From assembly GCA_942491185.1 (NCBI GenBank), contig CALOAB010000011.1, forward strand, positions 1 to 64,000: 64,000 nt of DNA, given 5' to 3'. Both the position numbers and the translations under genes were made by a program. The notes beneath the pieces were generated by a model that made no database searches, had not been told where the DNA came from, and saw only the letters and a program-made list of their open reading frames with translations. Position 1 is the stretch's first letter. Every line of letters starts with the position of its first letter. Origin of the DNA: SLRI01 sp942491185 (GTDB lineage: Bacteria; Pseudomonadota; Alphaproteobacteria; Geminicoccales; Geminicoccaceae). Shown here in pieces: positions 1 to 8,678 of the stretch.

Positions 1-473
1 TCCTCGATGGCATCGACGATGGCGTGGTAGCCCGTGCAGCGGCAGTAATTGCCCGAGAGCGCCTCGCGGATCTCGGCCCGGCTCGGGTTCGGGTTCTCGT
101 CGAGCAGCTCGGCCGCGGTCAACAGCATCGCCGGGGTGCAAAAGCCGCATTGCAGTGCTGCGCGATCGAGAAACGACTGCTGCAGCGCTGCCAGCCGGCC
201 GCTGTCGATCGCACCTTCGATCGTCTCGATCACCGCCCCGTCCGCCTGGGCCGCGAGCAGCAGGCAACCGCGCACGCAGCGTCCGTCGAGCACGATGGTG
301 CAGGCACCGCAGACGCCGTGCTCGCAGCCGACATGGCTGCCGGTGAGGCCCTGGTCCTGCCGCAGCCAGTCGACCAGCGACTGGCGCGCCGGCACGCTGG
401 CGGCGACCGGCCGGCCGTTGACGGTCGTCGCGATGTCGACCATGGGCTCGGCGTCGACGGTCGGGCGGCTCAT
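1..473 (-). CDS. Molybdenum hydroxylase small (2Fe-2S) subunit, CoxS/XdhA-like, 3' end off window
   Basis: Small iron-sulfur subunit that passes electrons from the molybdenum centre to the FAD subunit of a xanthine dehydrogenase/CO dehydrogenase-type enzyme. About 157 residues are visible on the minus strand. The plant-ferredoxin-like domain has CEHGVCGACT near residues 50-59 with a further Cys near 70, and the second 2Fe-2S domain has LQCGFCTPAML and NYCRCTGYH. These are the two cluster-binding sets expected of the family. The ATG overlaps the stop of the FAD-subunit gene as ATGA, so the two are translationally coupled. Family members are about 155-165 residues long, so only a few C-terminal residues are missing at the window edge. 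The exact substrate cannot be read from this subunit. Confidence 0.93.
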   Translation of the reverse strand, partial: MSRPTVDAEPMVDIATTVNGRPVAASVPARQSLVDWLRQDQGLTGSHVGCEHGVCGACTIVLDGRCVRGCLLLAAQADGAVIETIEGAIDSGRLAALQQSFLDRAALQCGFCTPAMLLTAAELLDENPNPSRAEIREALSGNYCRCTGYHAIVDAIE

Positions 474-1339
474 GGGGCGGCCACCTGCCGGGCGAGCGCA
501 CTCATCGCCCGCGCGACCAGGACGCCTGCGAGGTGGCGCTTGTAGTCGGCGCTGCAGTCGGCGGCGGCCATGGCCTCGATCCCTTCGGCAGCAGCCGCGG
601 CGTTGCGCCGGGCCGCCTCGTCGGCGAGCGGCTGGCCGGTCAAGAAGCTTTCGGCTGCCGTGGCGCGGCGTGGCCTATCGGCGACGCCGAAGAGCACGAG
701 GCGGCTCTCCAGGACGCTCCCGCCCGCGACCCGGAAGGCGGCGCAGAGCCCGGCCATGGCGTAGTCGCCCTGGCGGCGTGCCACCTCCTGAAAGACGAAA
801 TGCCAATCGGCGGCAGGCTTCGGGAAGCGCACGCCGGTGACCAGCTCGTCCGGCCGGCGCGCCGTCTCGTAGATGCCGCTGAAGAAATCAGCCGCCGGGA
901 CGCGGCGCTCGCCCGTGGTGCCGGCAAGCGTGATCTCGGCGTCCATGGCCACGGCAACGGCCGGCGCCTCGGCGGCCGGATCGGCGAGCGCCAGGCTGCC
1001 GCAGAACGTGCCGCGATTGCGGATGCCGGGGTGGGCGACATGGCGGATCGCCTCGGCGATCAGCCGCCAGTGCGGCGTGCCCGCGGTGTGGCGCAGGAGA
1101 TCGGCATGACGGACACACGGGCCGATCTCGAGCCCGCCTGCGGTCTCTGTCAGGCGGTCGAAGCCGGCGACGCGGTTGATGTCGATCACCAGCTCCGGCG
1201 TTGCCAGGCGGAGATTGAGCATCGGCACCAGGCTCTGCCCGCCGGCGAGGATCGCCGCGTCGTCGCCGTGCCGGTCAAGCAACGCTAGGGCCTCGTCGCG
1301 GCTGCGCGGGCGATGATAGGCGAAGCTTGCGGGCTTCAC
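470..1339 (-). CDS. Molybdenum hydroxylase FAD-binding medium subunit, CoxM-like
   Basis: FAD subunit (289 aa) of the same hydroxylase. It takes electrons from the 2Fe-2S subunit and delivers them to the final acceptor. The N-terminal FAD-binding motif AGGQSLVPMLNLRLA lies near residues 32-46, and a second FAD motif, IRNRGTFCGSLA, lies near residues 105-116. The remainder fits the C-terminal CO-dehydrogenase flavoprotein domain. Its length is typical for CoxM (about 280-290 aa). It overlaps the large-subunit gene upstream and the small-subunit gene downstream by ATGA junctions, giving the order large-medium-small within one operon. Confidence 0.94.
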   Translation of the reverse strand: MKPASFAYHRPRSRDEALALLDRHGDDAAILAGGQSLVPMLNLRLATPELVIDINRVAGFDRLTETAGGLEIGPCVRHADLLRHTAGTPHWRLIAEAIRHVAHPGIRNRGTFCGSLALADPAAEAPAVAVAMDAEITLAGTTGERRVPAADFFSGIYETARRPDELVTGVRFPKPAADWHFVFQEVARRQGDYAMAGLCAAFRVAGGSVLESRLVLFGVADRPRRATAAESFLTGQPLADEAARRNAAAAAEGIEAMAAADCSADYKRHLAGVLVARAMSALARQVAAP

Positions 1340-3711
1340 GGATGGTCCTCGGTGGTCAGGCTGCCGAGCGCCCGCAGCACGCGCTCGGGCGTGATCGGCG
1401 TGATGCTGATCGAGGTGCCGTGCGGTGCGAGGGCATCGTTGACCGCGTTGAGGACGGCAGCGGCTGCAGCGCAGGTCCCGGCCTCGCCGGCGCCCTTGGC
1501 ACCGAGGACCGAGCCCGAGTAGGGGGTCTCGACGTGAGCGACGGTGATGTCGGGCATCTCACCCGCCATCGGCAGCAGGTAGTCGGCGAGCGTGCTCGAG
1601 AGGAGCTGGCCGGCCGCGTCGTAGCGGCAGGCCTCGAAGAGTGCGGCACCGATGCCCTGGACGACGCCGCCCCTGATCTGCTCGTCGACGAGCAGCGGAT
1701 TGACGATCCGCCCGCAATCCTCGACCACCCAGTGTTGGACGCAGCGCACGATGCCAGTGGCGGCGTCGATCTCGACCAGCGAGGCCTGGATGCCGTTGGT
1801 GGGGATCGCGGGGTCGCCCTCGCGCCGGTAGGTGTGCGCGACATTGAGCTGCGGCTGCAGGCCGTCCGGCAGCTCGTAGCCGCGGAAGATCACGATCTCG
1901 GTCAGATCTTTGAGCGTCAGGCGCGCCGTGCCGGTCGAATCGCAGATCGCCCCGTCGACGATATCGAGGCTGCCCGGGTCGGCCTGCAGTAGTGCTGCCG
2001 CCGTGGCCAGGATCGAGGTGCGCAGCTTGCGGGCCGCCCCCAAGGCTGCCTCGCCGCCGATGGCGATGCCGCGCGAGGCCCAGGCGCCGCCGCCATGCGG
2101 GGTCAGGTCGGTGTCGCCGAGCGTGAGCCGGATACACTCAGGCGCCAGGCCGACGCCATCGGCGATGATCTGGACGAGGCCCTGGCCGGTGCCCTGGCCG
2201 AGCTCGCTCAGGCTGGCGCCGGCCTTGATGCTGCCATCGGGCTCGAGCGCCAGGGTGACGGTGTCGATGGCAGCGACCGGGACGCCAGCACGGCCATAGG
2301 CTTCGGCGCCAGAGGCCGTCATCTCGACGAAGGCGGCAAAGCCCAGGCCGACCAGCGTCTCGGGCGTCCGCCGCCGGGCGATGTCGTGCCGCAGCTCGCC
2401 ATAGCCGATCAGGTCCTTCAGCTTCGCGAGGCAGGCCGCGTGCGAGAGATCGAGCAGCCGCAGCCCTAGCGGATTGGTCAGCGGCATGTCCTCGGGCCGG
2501 ACGTAGTTCGCGAGGCGGAAGGCCAGGGGATCGACGCCGAGCTGCGCCGCTGCACGGTCGACCAGGCGCTCGGTGACGGTGGTCGCGATGGGGTGGCCGA
2601 CCGAGCGGTACTGGCCGGTCATCGCCTTGTTCTGCAGCACGACATCGGCCCGCGCGCGGAACGCCTCGAAGCGATAGGCGGCGCCGATCGGGCGCAGCGC
2701 CATGACCGTCTCCATGGTGCTCGAGCGCGGATAGACCGAGTACGCGCCGATGCCGTGGAGGTCCTTGATGTCGAAGGCGGTGATCCGGCCGGCAGCGTCG
2801 ACCGCCATGCGGCCGTGCACCACATGCTCGCGGGCATGGATGTCGGCTGCCATGCTCTCGATCCGGTCCGCCGTGAACGCGACCGGCCGGCCGAGCAGCC
2901 GGGCCGCCGCGCAAACGGCGACCTCGTCCGGGTAGACGTGCATCTTGATGCCGAAGCCGCCGCCGACATCGGGCACGATCACCCGCACGCGGGCCATCGG
3001 CAGGTCGAGGAGATCGGCCAGATGGAGCTGCATCTGGTGCGGCATCTGGTGCGAGAGGCGCACCTCGAGCGTGCCGCTCGCGGCATCGAAATCGGCCAGC
3101 ACGGTGCGCGGCTCGAGCGGCACGCCGGTGTGGCGGGTGAAGGTGAGCTCGTCCTCGACGACCAGTGCGGCATCGGCGAAGGCGGCCTCGACATCGCCGG
3201 CGGTGATGTCCGTCGACCAGGCGAGGTTGCTGTCGAGATCCGGATGCGCGAGCGGTGCGTCGGGTTCCAGACCGCAGGTGTAGTCGGCCATCGCCGGGCG
3301 CGGCTCGAAGGTGACGTCGATCAGCTCGGCGGCGTCCTCGGCCCTGGCCCGGCTGTCGGCGAGAACCAGGGCCAGCGGCTCGCCCTGGTAGGCGGCGCGG
3401 CCGTTGGCGAGCGGGTATTGCACGGGCGATTGCAGGCCCGCGAACGCCTTCGAGACCGTCTGCCAGGGCTTGCAGACCGCTGCCAGGTCGGCCCAGAGGA
3501 GAACGGCCGCGACCCCCGGCGCCGTGGCGGCCGGCGCGGTGTCGACGGCGGTGATGTCGGCATGGGCATGCGGGCTGCGCAGGAAGCAGGCATGCAGCTG
3601 GCCCGGGCGGCTCAGATCGCCCGTGTAGTTGCCGCGCCCGGCGATCAGCCGGCGTGATTCGGCGCGCGGGCGGGCCTTGCCGATCTCAGGGAATGCCGGC
3701 GCCGTGGCCAT
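1336..3711 (-). CDS. Molybdopterin-binding large subunit of xanthine dehydrogenase/CO dehydrogenase family
   Basis: Catalytic subunit (791 aa) carrying the molybdopterin cofactor, which hydroxylates a carbon centre using water. The N-terminal domain starts with RRLIAGRGNYTGDL and SPHAHADI. The catalytic-glutamate motif GAKGAGEAGT is present near the C-terminus. The active-site loop reads MTGQYRSVGHP, where form I CO dehydrogenases have a cysteine-containing AYxCSFR and form II proteins have AYRGAGR, so this is not a true form I CO dehydrogenase. The gene is co-transcribed with a Liv-type importer (one-base overlap with livF). This suggests the substrate is an imported small aldehyde, N-heterocycle or similar carboxylate; that last step is inference. 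Confidence 0.93.
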   Translation of the reverse strand: MATAPAFPEIGKARPRAESRRLIAGRGNYTGDLSRPGQLHACFLRSPHAHADITAVDTAPAATAPGVAAVLLWADLAAVCKPWQTVSKAFAGLQSPVQYPLANGRAAYQGEPLALVLADSRARAEDAAELIDVTFEPRPAMADYTCGLEPDAPLAHPDLDSNLAWSTDITAGDVEAAFADAALVVEDELTFTRHTGVPLEPRTVLADFDAASGTLEVRLSHQMPHQMQLHLADLLDLPMARVRVIVPDVGGGFGIKMHVYPDEVAVCAAARLLGRPVAFTADRIESMAADIHAREHVVHGRMAVDAAGRITAFDIKDLHGIGAYSVYPRSSTMETVMALRPIGAAYRFEAFRARADVVLQNKAMTGQYRSVGHPIATTVTERLVDRAAAQLGVDPLAFRLANYVRPEDMPLTNPLGLRLLDLSHAACLAKLKDLIGYGELRHDIARRRTPETLVGLGFAAFVEMTASGAEAYGRAGVPVAAIDTVTLALEPDGSIKAGASLSELGQGTGQGLVQIIADGVGLAPECIRLTLGDTDLTPHGGGAWASRGIAIGGEAALGAARKLRTSILATAAALLQADPGSLDIVDGAICDSTGTARLTLKDLTEIVIFRGYELPDGLQPQLNVAHTYRREGDPAIPTNGIQASLVEIDAATGIVRCVQHWVVEDCGRIVNPLLVDEQIRGGVVQGIGAALFEACRYDAAGQLLSSTLADYLLPMAGEMPDITVAHVETPYSGSVLGAKGAGEAGTCAAAAAVLNAVNDALAPHGTSISITPITPERVLRALGSLTTEDHP

Positions 3712-4436
3712 CAGGCGAGCCCCATATAGGCTTCGCGGATGCGCGGGTCGTTGGCGAGCTCCGCGGCCGGGCCTGCAGCGGTGACGGTGCCGCGATCGAC
3801 GACATAGGCACGATCAGCCAGCTCGAGCGCGCTGATCACGTCCTGCTCGACCAGCAGGATCGAGACGCCGTTGCGGTTGATCTCGCGCAGGCTCTGGGCA
3901 AGCAGCTCGACGATCCGTGGTGCGAGGCCGAGCGACAGCTCGTCGATCAGCAGCAAACGCGGCCGGGCCATCATGCCGCGGCCGATGGCGCACATCTGCT
4001 GCTCGCCCCCAGACAGCGTGCCGGCGTCCTGGCGACGGCGCTCGGCCAAGGTCGGGAAGGTGGCGTAGACCTGCTCCAGATCCGCCGCGACCGCTGCCTT
4101 GTCGGTGCGCAGATAGGCGCCCATCAGCAGATTGTCGCGCACGCTCATCGCCGAGAAGAGGCGTCGTCCCTCCGGCACATGGGCGATCCCGGCCATGACG
4201 AAGGCGGCCGCATTCGCCCGCGACATGTCCGTGCCGGCGACCGTCACGGTGCCGGAGCGGACGGCGACCAGCCCCGAGATGCAGCGCATGAAGGTGCTCT
4301 TGCCGGCGCCGTTGGAGCCGACCATGCAGACGATCTCGCCGACCTCGACGCTGAGCGACAGGCCCCAGAGCACCTGGACATCGCCATAGCCGGCCTCGAG
4401 GTCGGCGACGGCGAGCAGGGGTGCTGCCCCGCTCAA
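3711..4436 (-). CDS. livF: Branched-chain amino acid-type ABC transporter ATPase
   Basis: One of two cytoplasmic ATPases of a Liv/HAAT-type importer, 241 aa, the normal LivF length. Walker A is GSNGAGKST near residues 38-46, the ABC signature is LSGGEQQM, and Walker B is LLLIDELSLGL, followed by a LivF-like tail. Its start overlaps the livG stop (ATGA) and its stop overlaps the molybdenum-hydroxylase large-subunit start by one base. This places the importer and the enzyme in one transcript. The transported compound need not be an amino acid, because this family also imports aromatic acids, amides and purine-like compounds. Confidence 0.95.
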   Translation of the reverse strand: MSGAAPLLAVADLEAGYGDVQVLWGLSLSVEVGEIVCMVGSNGAGKSTFMRCISGLVAVRSGTVTVAGTDMSRANAAAFVMAGIAHVPEGRRLFSAMSVRDNLLMGAYLRTDKAAVAADLEQVYATFPTLAERRRQDAGTLSGGEQQMCAIGRGMMARPRLLLIDELSLGLAPRIVELLAQSLREINRNGVSILLVEQDVISALELADRAYVVDRGTVTAAGPAAELANDPRIREAYMGLA

Positions 4437-5182
4437 CCCGCGGCTCCATACCGGGCGGCGTACTTGGCGCCGAGATAGGCCTCGACCACCAGCGGATCGC
4501 GCAGGACGGCGTCCGGCGTGCCCTCGGCGATGAGCTTGCCGTGATGCAGGACGACGACCCGGGTCGAGACCGAGACGACCACCTTGAGCAGGTGCTCGAT
4601 CAGGACGATGGTCACGCCCGTCTCGGCGACCTTGCGGATCAAGGCCAAGGCGTCCTCGACCTCGACCGGGTTGAGCCCGGCATTGACCTCGTCGAGCATC
4701 AAGACGCGCGGCTTCATGGCGAGGCTCTTCGCGAACTCCAGGCGCTTGCGCTGGGCCAGCGTCAAGGAGAGCGCCGGGCGCTCGGCAACGGCAGCCAGCC
4801 CGGTGAAGCGCAGCTGCTCCATCGCTTGGCGTGAGGCGTCGGGCATGCTCGAGGCCTGGCCCGCGAAGAGCGATCCGGCGGCGACGTTCTCCAGCACCGT
4901 CATCTTCGGGAACGGCTGGACGATCTGGAAGGTGCGGGCGATGCCGAGCCGGGCGATCCGATAGGCCTTGAGCCGGGTGATGTCTTGGCCCTCGAACGTC
5001 ACCTTGCCGCTGGTGGCCGAATGAACACCGGTGATCAGGTTGATCAGCGTCGTCTTGCCGGCGCCGTTCGGGCCGATCAGGCCCAGGATCTCACCCGGCT
5101 GAAGCGCGAAGCTGACGCCGTCGACGGCGCGCAGGCCGCCGAAGGTGCGGGTGACGTCGTGGAGCGACAGGAGCGCGCTCAT
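4433..5182 (-). CDS. livG: Branched-chain amino acid-type ABC transporter ATPase
   Basis: Second ATPase of the importer, 249 aa from the ATG that overlaps the livM stop. Walker A is GPNGAGKTT and the LivG-type segment RLGIARTFQ is present. The signature region reads LSLTLAQRKRLEFA instead of the common LSYGQQRRLE form, and Walker B ends in DEVNAGLNP. These variants occur in a LivG subgroup, so activity is expected. The frame stays open far upstream of this start, but that stretch lies over livM and does not resemble a protein. Confidence 0.93.
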   Translation of the reverse strand: MSALLSLHDVTRTFGGLRAVDGVSFALQPGEILGLIGPNGAGKTTLINLITGVHSATSGKVTFEGQDITRLKAYRIARLGIARTFQIVQPFPKMTVLENVAAGSLFAGQASSMPDASRQAMEQLRFTGLAAVAERPALSLTLAQRKRLEFAKSLAMKPRVLMLDEVNAGLNPVEVEDALALIRKVAETGVTIVLIEHLLKVVVSVSTRVVVLHHGKLIAEGTPDAVLRDPLVVEAYLGAKYAARYGAAG

Positions 5183-6111
5183 GGTTTCCGGCGAGGGCCC
5201 AGGCCCAGACGCGCCCGGGTGAGGGAGAGAAGGCCGTTCGGCAGGAAGAGCACCAGTGCGACGATGATCAGGCCGAGCGCTGCCGCATGGATGGTGAGGA
5301 AGTTGCGCCAGACCAGCTCCTCGACGGCGAGCAGCACGAAGGCGCCGATCGCCGGGCCGAAGATGGTGCCGAGCCCGCCCAGCAGGACCATCACCAGAGG
5401 CTTGACCGAGAGCAGCACGTCGAAGACGTCGGGCGGCTCGATGTAGTTGACCCAGGACGCGTAGATGGCACCGGCGATGCCGGTGAAGACGGCGGAGAAG
5501 GCGAGGCCGGCCGTCTTGTAGGCATAGGCGTTGACGCCCAGGATGTTGGCCGCGTCCTCGTTCTGCTGGATGCAGCGCAGCCCGAAGCCGAGCTTGCTCC
5601 GGTGCACGAGGATGGCCGCCGCCATGCAGACCAGGGCCAGGGTCAGCATCGCATAGTAGAAGAAGGCGGCATGCGCCTCGATCGACATGCGCATGATCGG
5701 CAGGTTGAGCCCCATCCCGCCGCCGGTGAGGTCTGGCGTGGTGTTGACGACCTCGCGCAGCACCTCGACCGTGACCAGGCTGGCGATGGCGAAATAGTGG
5801 CCGCGCAGGTGCAGGATGGCGCCGCCGATCATGGCCGAGAACAGCGTCGCCGAGAGCCCGCCGGCGAGCCAGCTCAGATAGAGCGGCGCGCCGGCGCCCT
5901 GGAGGATCGCCGAGGTGTAGGCACCGAGGCCGAAGAAGCCGGCGGTGGCGAAGGACGGGTAGCCGGCGAGCCCGCCGATGAAGTTCCAGGATTGGGCGAG
6001 CACCACGTACATCGCCAGGATGGTCGCGAGCCGCAGCAGGTAGTTGTCGCCGAGCAGCGGCAGGAGGGCCAGCAGGCCGCCGCCGCAAGCCAGAACGAGC
6101 CAGTCCCTCAT
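5179..6111 (-). CDS. livM: Branched-chain amino acid-type ABC transporter permease
   Basis: Inner-membrane permease, 310 aa and strongly hydrophobic with about nine to ten predicted membrane spans. The sequence LAQSWNFIGGLAGYPSFA at residues 38-55 and the conserved cytoplasmic stretch beginning GLRCIQQNEDAANILG match LivM. It pairs with LivH to form the channel. Both ends overlap their neighbours by ATGA (livH upstream, livG downstream), indicating translational coupling. Confidence 0.95.
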   Translation of the reverse strand: MRDWLVLACGGGLLALLPLLGDNYLLRLATILAMYVVLAQSWNFIGGLAGYPSFATAGFFGLGAYTSAILQGAGAPLYLSWLAGGLSATLFSAMIGGAILHLRGHYFAIASLVTVEVLREVVNTTPDLTGGGMGLNLPIMRMSIEAHAAFFYYAMLTLALVCMAAAILVHRSKLGFGLRCIQQNEDAANILGVNAYAYKTAGLAFSAVFTGIAGAIYASWVNYIEPPDVFDVLLSVKPLVMVLLGGLGTIFGPAIGAFVLLAVEELVWRNFLTIHAAALGLIIVALVLFLPNGLLSLTRARLGLGPRRKP

Positions 6112-6974
6112 TCGTAGCCCTTCTTGCCGAGCAGGCCGCCCGGACGAACGAAGAGGAGCAGCAGGAGGAGGCCGAAGGCGATGGTCAGCGCGTGCTCCGG
6201 GCCGAACCAGAAGGCGCCCAGGCTCTCGACGATGCCGAGCGCCACGCCGCCGACAATGGCGCCCGGCACGCTGCCGAGGCCGCCGATCACGCAGACGATG
6301 AAGGCCTTGCCGAGAAAGGCGCCGGAGTTGATCGGCGAGATCGGGTAGACGATCGAGAGGAGCGCGCCGGCGGCACCGGCCATCAACGCGCCGACGCCGA
6401 ATGTGATGGCGTTGATCCGCGCCACGTCGACGCCCATCAGTGCTGCCGCCTCGCGATCCATGCGCACCGCCACGATGGCGCGGCCGATCGAGCTGTCGCG
6501 CAGCGTGCGCCAGAGGAGTGCCGTGAGCAGGAATGCCAGGACCATGGCGGCGACCCGGTCGCCCGGCAGGAAGACCGGGCCGATGACGATCGAGGGCAGG
6601 GGATTGGCGAGGATGACCTGGCGGTAGTCGCCGGTGAAGGCCAGCAGCATCGCGTTGTTGAAGATCAGGTCGAGGCCGAAGGTCAGCGTCAGGGTGATGA
6701 GCACCGGGGCGGCGACCACCCGGTTGATCAGGCCGGCCTGGATCGCATGGCCGATAGCGTAGAGGATCGCACCGGCGATGAAGATCGAGACGAACGGGTG
6801 GATGCCGAAATAGCCGTAGGCGAAAAACGCGATGTAGGAGCCCAGCACGACGAACGAGCCGTGCAGGATGTTGATGACGTTCAAGACGCCCCAGACGAGC
6901 GAGAAGCCCACCGCGACGCAGGCATAGAGGCCGCCGAGGATCAGGCCGTTCGCCAGCACTTGAAAGTAGATCAT
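6108..6974 (-). CDS. livH: Branched-chain amino acid-type ABC transporter permease
   Basis: Inner-membrane permease, 288 aa. It opens with MIYFQVLANGLILGGLYA, followed by GFSLVWGVLNVINILHG, which is diagnostic of LivH. The conserved loop RAVRMDREAA-like segment (IVAVRMDREAALMG region) and the terminal LFVRPGGLLGKKGYE are also typical. The chosen ATG at 6974 gives the normal LivH length; the open frame upstream of it is antisense to the binding-protein gene. It is separated from the binding-protein gene by a strong stem-loop at 7009-7044. Confidence 0.94.
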   Translation of the reverse strand: MIYFQVLANGLILGGLYACVAVGFSLVWGVLNVINILHGSFVVLGSYIAFFAYGYFGIHPFVSIFIAGAILYAIGHAIQAGLINRVVAAPVLITLTLTFGLDLIFNNAMLLAFTGDYRQVILANPLPSIVIGPVFLPGDRVAAMVLAFLLTALLWRTLRDSSIGRAIVAVRMDREAAALMGVDVARINAITFGVGALMAGAAGALLSIVYPISPINSGAFLGKAFIVCVIGGLGSVPGAIVGGVALGIVESLGAFWFGPEHALTIAFGLLLLLLFVRPGGLLGKKGYE

Positions 6975-7008
6975 CCGGGCACGCCGCCAGTCATGGGCTC
7001 GATGGAGC

Positions 7009-7044
7009 GCCCGCCCGCGACGCCTCGTGGCGCCGCGGGCGGGC
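7009..7044 (-). terminator. 11-bp GC stem-loop between binding-protein gene and livH
   Basis: A perfect 11-bp inverted repeat (GCCCGCCCGCG / CGCGGGCGGGC) with a 14-nt loop lies just after the stop of the substrate-binding-protein gene and before livH. There is no T-tract. Such hairpins after binding-protein genes commonly act as partial terminators or protect the 3' end of the abundant binding-protein mRNA. Either role is inference here. Confidence 0.55.
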
Positions 7045-7051
7045 CGAGATG

Positions 7052-8248
7052 TCAGTCGCCCTGGAAGATGAAATCCGCCTGCTTGATGGCTTCCGGATGC
7101 ACGACGACCTGGGTGCCGTCCTGGATCTGGAACACCGGCGGCTCGAGCGAGGTGATCTGGCCGGTCTCGCCGAAGCTCACCTGGCCGTAGAAGGTCGCCA
7201 CGTCCATCGCCGCCAGGGCATCGCGAACCGCTTGCGGATCGATCGAATCCGCCGCCTCGATGGCCAGCTGGAAGATGGCGCCGGCGGCCGCCGAGGAGGC
7301 CTCGGTGTAGTCGGGCTCGGTGCCGTACTTTTCGCGGAAGGCGGCATTGAAGGCTTCGGTCGTCCCGAACACGTCGACGCCCTCGTAGCGGACGGCCGGA
7401 TGCCACCAGGCGGCGCTCGAGATGGTCTCGGCGAGCGGGCCCGTGGCCTCGACGAACTCCTTGTAGGCGGGCCCGGCGATCATCGTGACGACGGCCGGAT
7501 CGACGCCCTGGTCGGCGAGCTGGCGACGCAGCAGGATCAGGTCGTTGACATAGCCGGTGGCGAAGACCCAGTCCGGCTCGGCCGCGCGCATCTGGGTGAC
7601 GGCGGCTGAATGGTCCATGGTGCCGATGGCGTAGTTCTCGAACATGACGATCTCGAGATCGCGCGCCTTGGCCGAGGCTTCCATCTCGTTGGCGATGGCC
7701 AGCGGGAAGAGGTCGTTGCGCGCCAGGATGGCCACGCGCTGCACCTCGGGATTGGCCGAGGTGACGATGTCGGCGAGCGGCTCGGTCAGCGTCGAGTTCG
7801 GCGTGAACGTGCCGAAGAGGAACGAGTAGCCCTGGTCGTAGACCTCCTGCGAGGAGGCGGTCGCGGCGATCGTCGGAATGCCGTAGCGCTCGGAGACGCT
7901 GCTCGCCGCCTTGGCAGCACCAGAGCCGAAGGGCGCGAAGAGGAAGTTCACCTCGTCCTCGGTGATCAGCCGCTCGGCCGTCTGCACGGCGCGCGGCGTG
8001 TTCGAGGCGTAGTCGACATAGACGATCTCGACATCGTAGGTCGTGCCGCCGGCGGTGATGCCGCCATTGGCGTTGGTGGTCTCGGCCCAGAGATCGTAGC
8101 CGCGCTGCTGCTTCAGGCCCTCGGGCGAGAGCGGCCCGGTGAGCGGCAGCGGTGCGCCGATGCGAATCGTCTCCTGCGCCAGCGCGCTGGTGCCTGCCGC
8201 CATGACCATGGTCGCGAGCAGCGTCGCCTGCAGCATCTTCGTCGACAT
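7052..8248 (-). CDS. ABC transporter substrate-binding protein, Leu/Ile/Val-binding (peripla_BP_6) type
   Basis: Periplasmic binding protein, 398 aa, first gene of the importer-hydroxylase operon. The signal peptide is MSTKMLQATLLATMVMAAG with cleavage after SALAQ. The mature protein begins ETIRIGAPLPLTGPLSPEG, the classic LivJ/LivK fold start. The ATG at 8248 has the ribosome site GAGGAGA at good spacing, so the 9-codon upstream extension is not used. It determines the ligand for the Liv transporter and presumably delivers the substrate of the downstream molybdenum hydroxylase. Confidence 0.94.
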   Translation of the reverse strand: MSTKMLQATLLATMVMAAGTSALAQETIRIGAPLPLTGPLSPEGLKQQRGYDLWAETTNANGGITAGGTTYDVEIVYVDYASNTPRAVQTAERLITEDEVNFLFAPFGSGAAKAASSVSERYGIPTIAATASSQEVYDQGYSFLFGTFTPNSTLTEPLADIVTSANPEVQRVAILARNDLFPLAIANEMEASAKARDLEIVMFENYAIGTMDHSAAVTQMRAAEPDWVFATGYVNDLILLRRQLADQGVDPAVVTMIAGPAYKEFVEATGPLAETISSAAWWHPAVRYEGVDVFGTTEAFNAAFREKYGTEPDYTEASSAAAGAIFQLAIEAADSIDPQAVRDALAAMDVATFYGQVSFGETGQITSLEPPVFQIQDGTQVVVHPEAIKQADFIFQGD

Positions 8249-8678
8249 GAAACGGTCTCCTCGTTGATTGAGCACGGCGCGCCGTTGCCGCCCGAGCTGT
8301 CACCACAGCCGATCGTGCCCGGTCATCGCACGACGTTTGCGGCGACTCTGCTGTCGCGTGGCTACACTGTTCTGTCGCAGTAATCCAGGTGTGGCCCAGG
8401 TCCGCAGATCTCGAGGCGTTGTGCAGCAAGGCCCATGCCATCGAGCCGGGTCCGTCGGGCGAATCGTCCGGCGACGACAGGCTCGAGGCGCTGGGTCCCG
8501 TGACCGAGGGGCTCATGCTGACATTGGGACGAGCGGCTTCGCATCGCCACGATCTCCACGTGGGTGGCAGCGCCAGGGAACGTCTTAACAGACTGATGTC
8601 GCTAGACAATATATGCAAGAGAGCATAAGGGCTCGGGTTGTCTGCATTCAGAGCCATGTTGCGCCAGGGAGGCTTGCA
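8249..8678. other. Intergenic region without a recognisable gene
   Basis: This 430-bp gap lies between the minus-strand transporter operon and a plus-strand dehydratase, so it should hold two divergent promoters. Short open frames on both strands (for example 8389-8628 plus) show no recognisable motif. I see no convincing -35/-10 pair or operator. Confidence 0.4.

Noticed and set aside
1336..3711. Aerobic CO dehydrogenase (form I)
   Set aside because: The active-site loop lacks the AYxCSFR cysteine motif; only general membership of the molybdenum hydroxylase family is supported.
8389..8628. Small gene between the transporter operon and the dehydratase
   Set aside because: The 79-residue frame has no ribosome site, recognisable motif or supporting neighbour.
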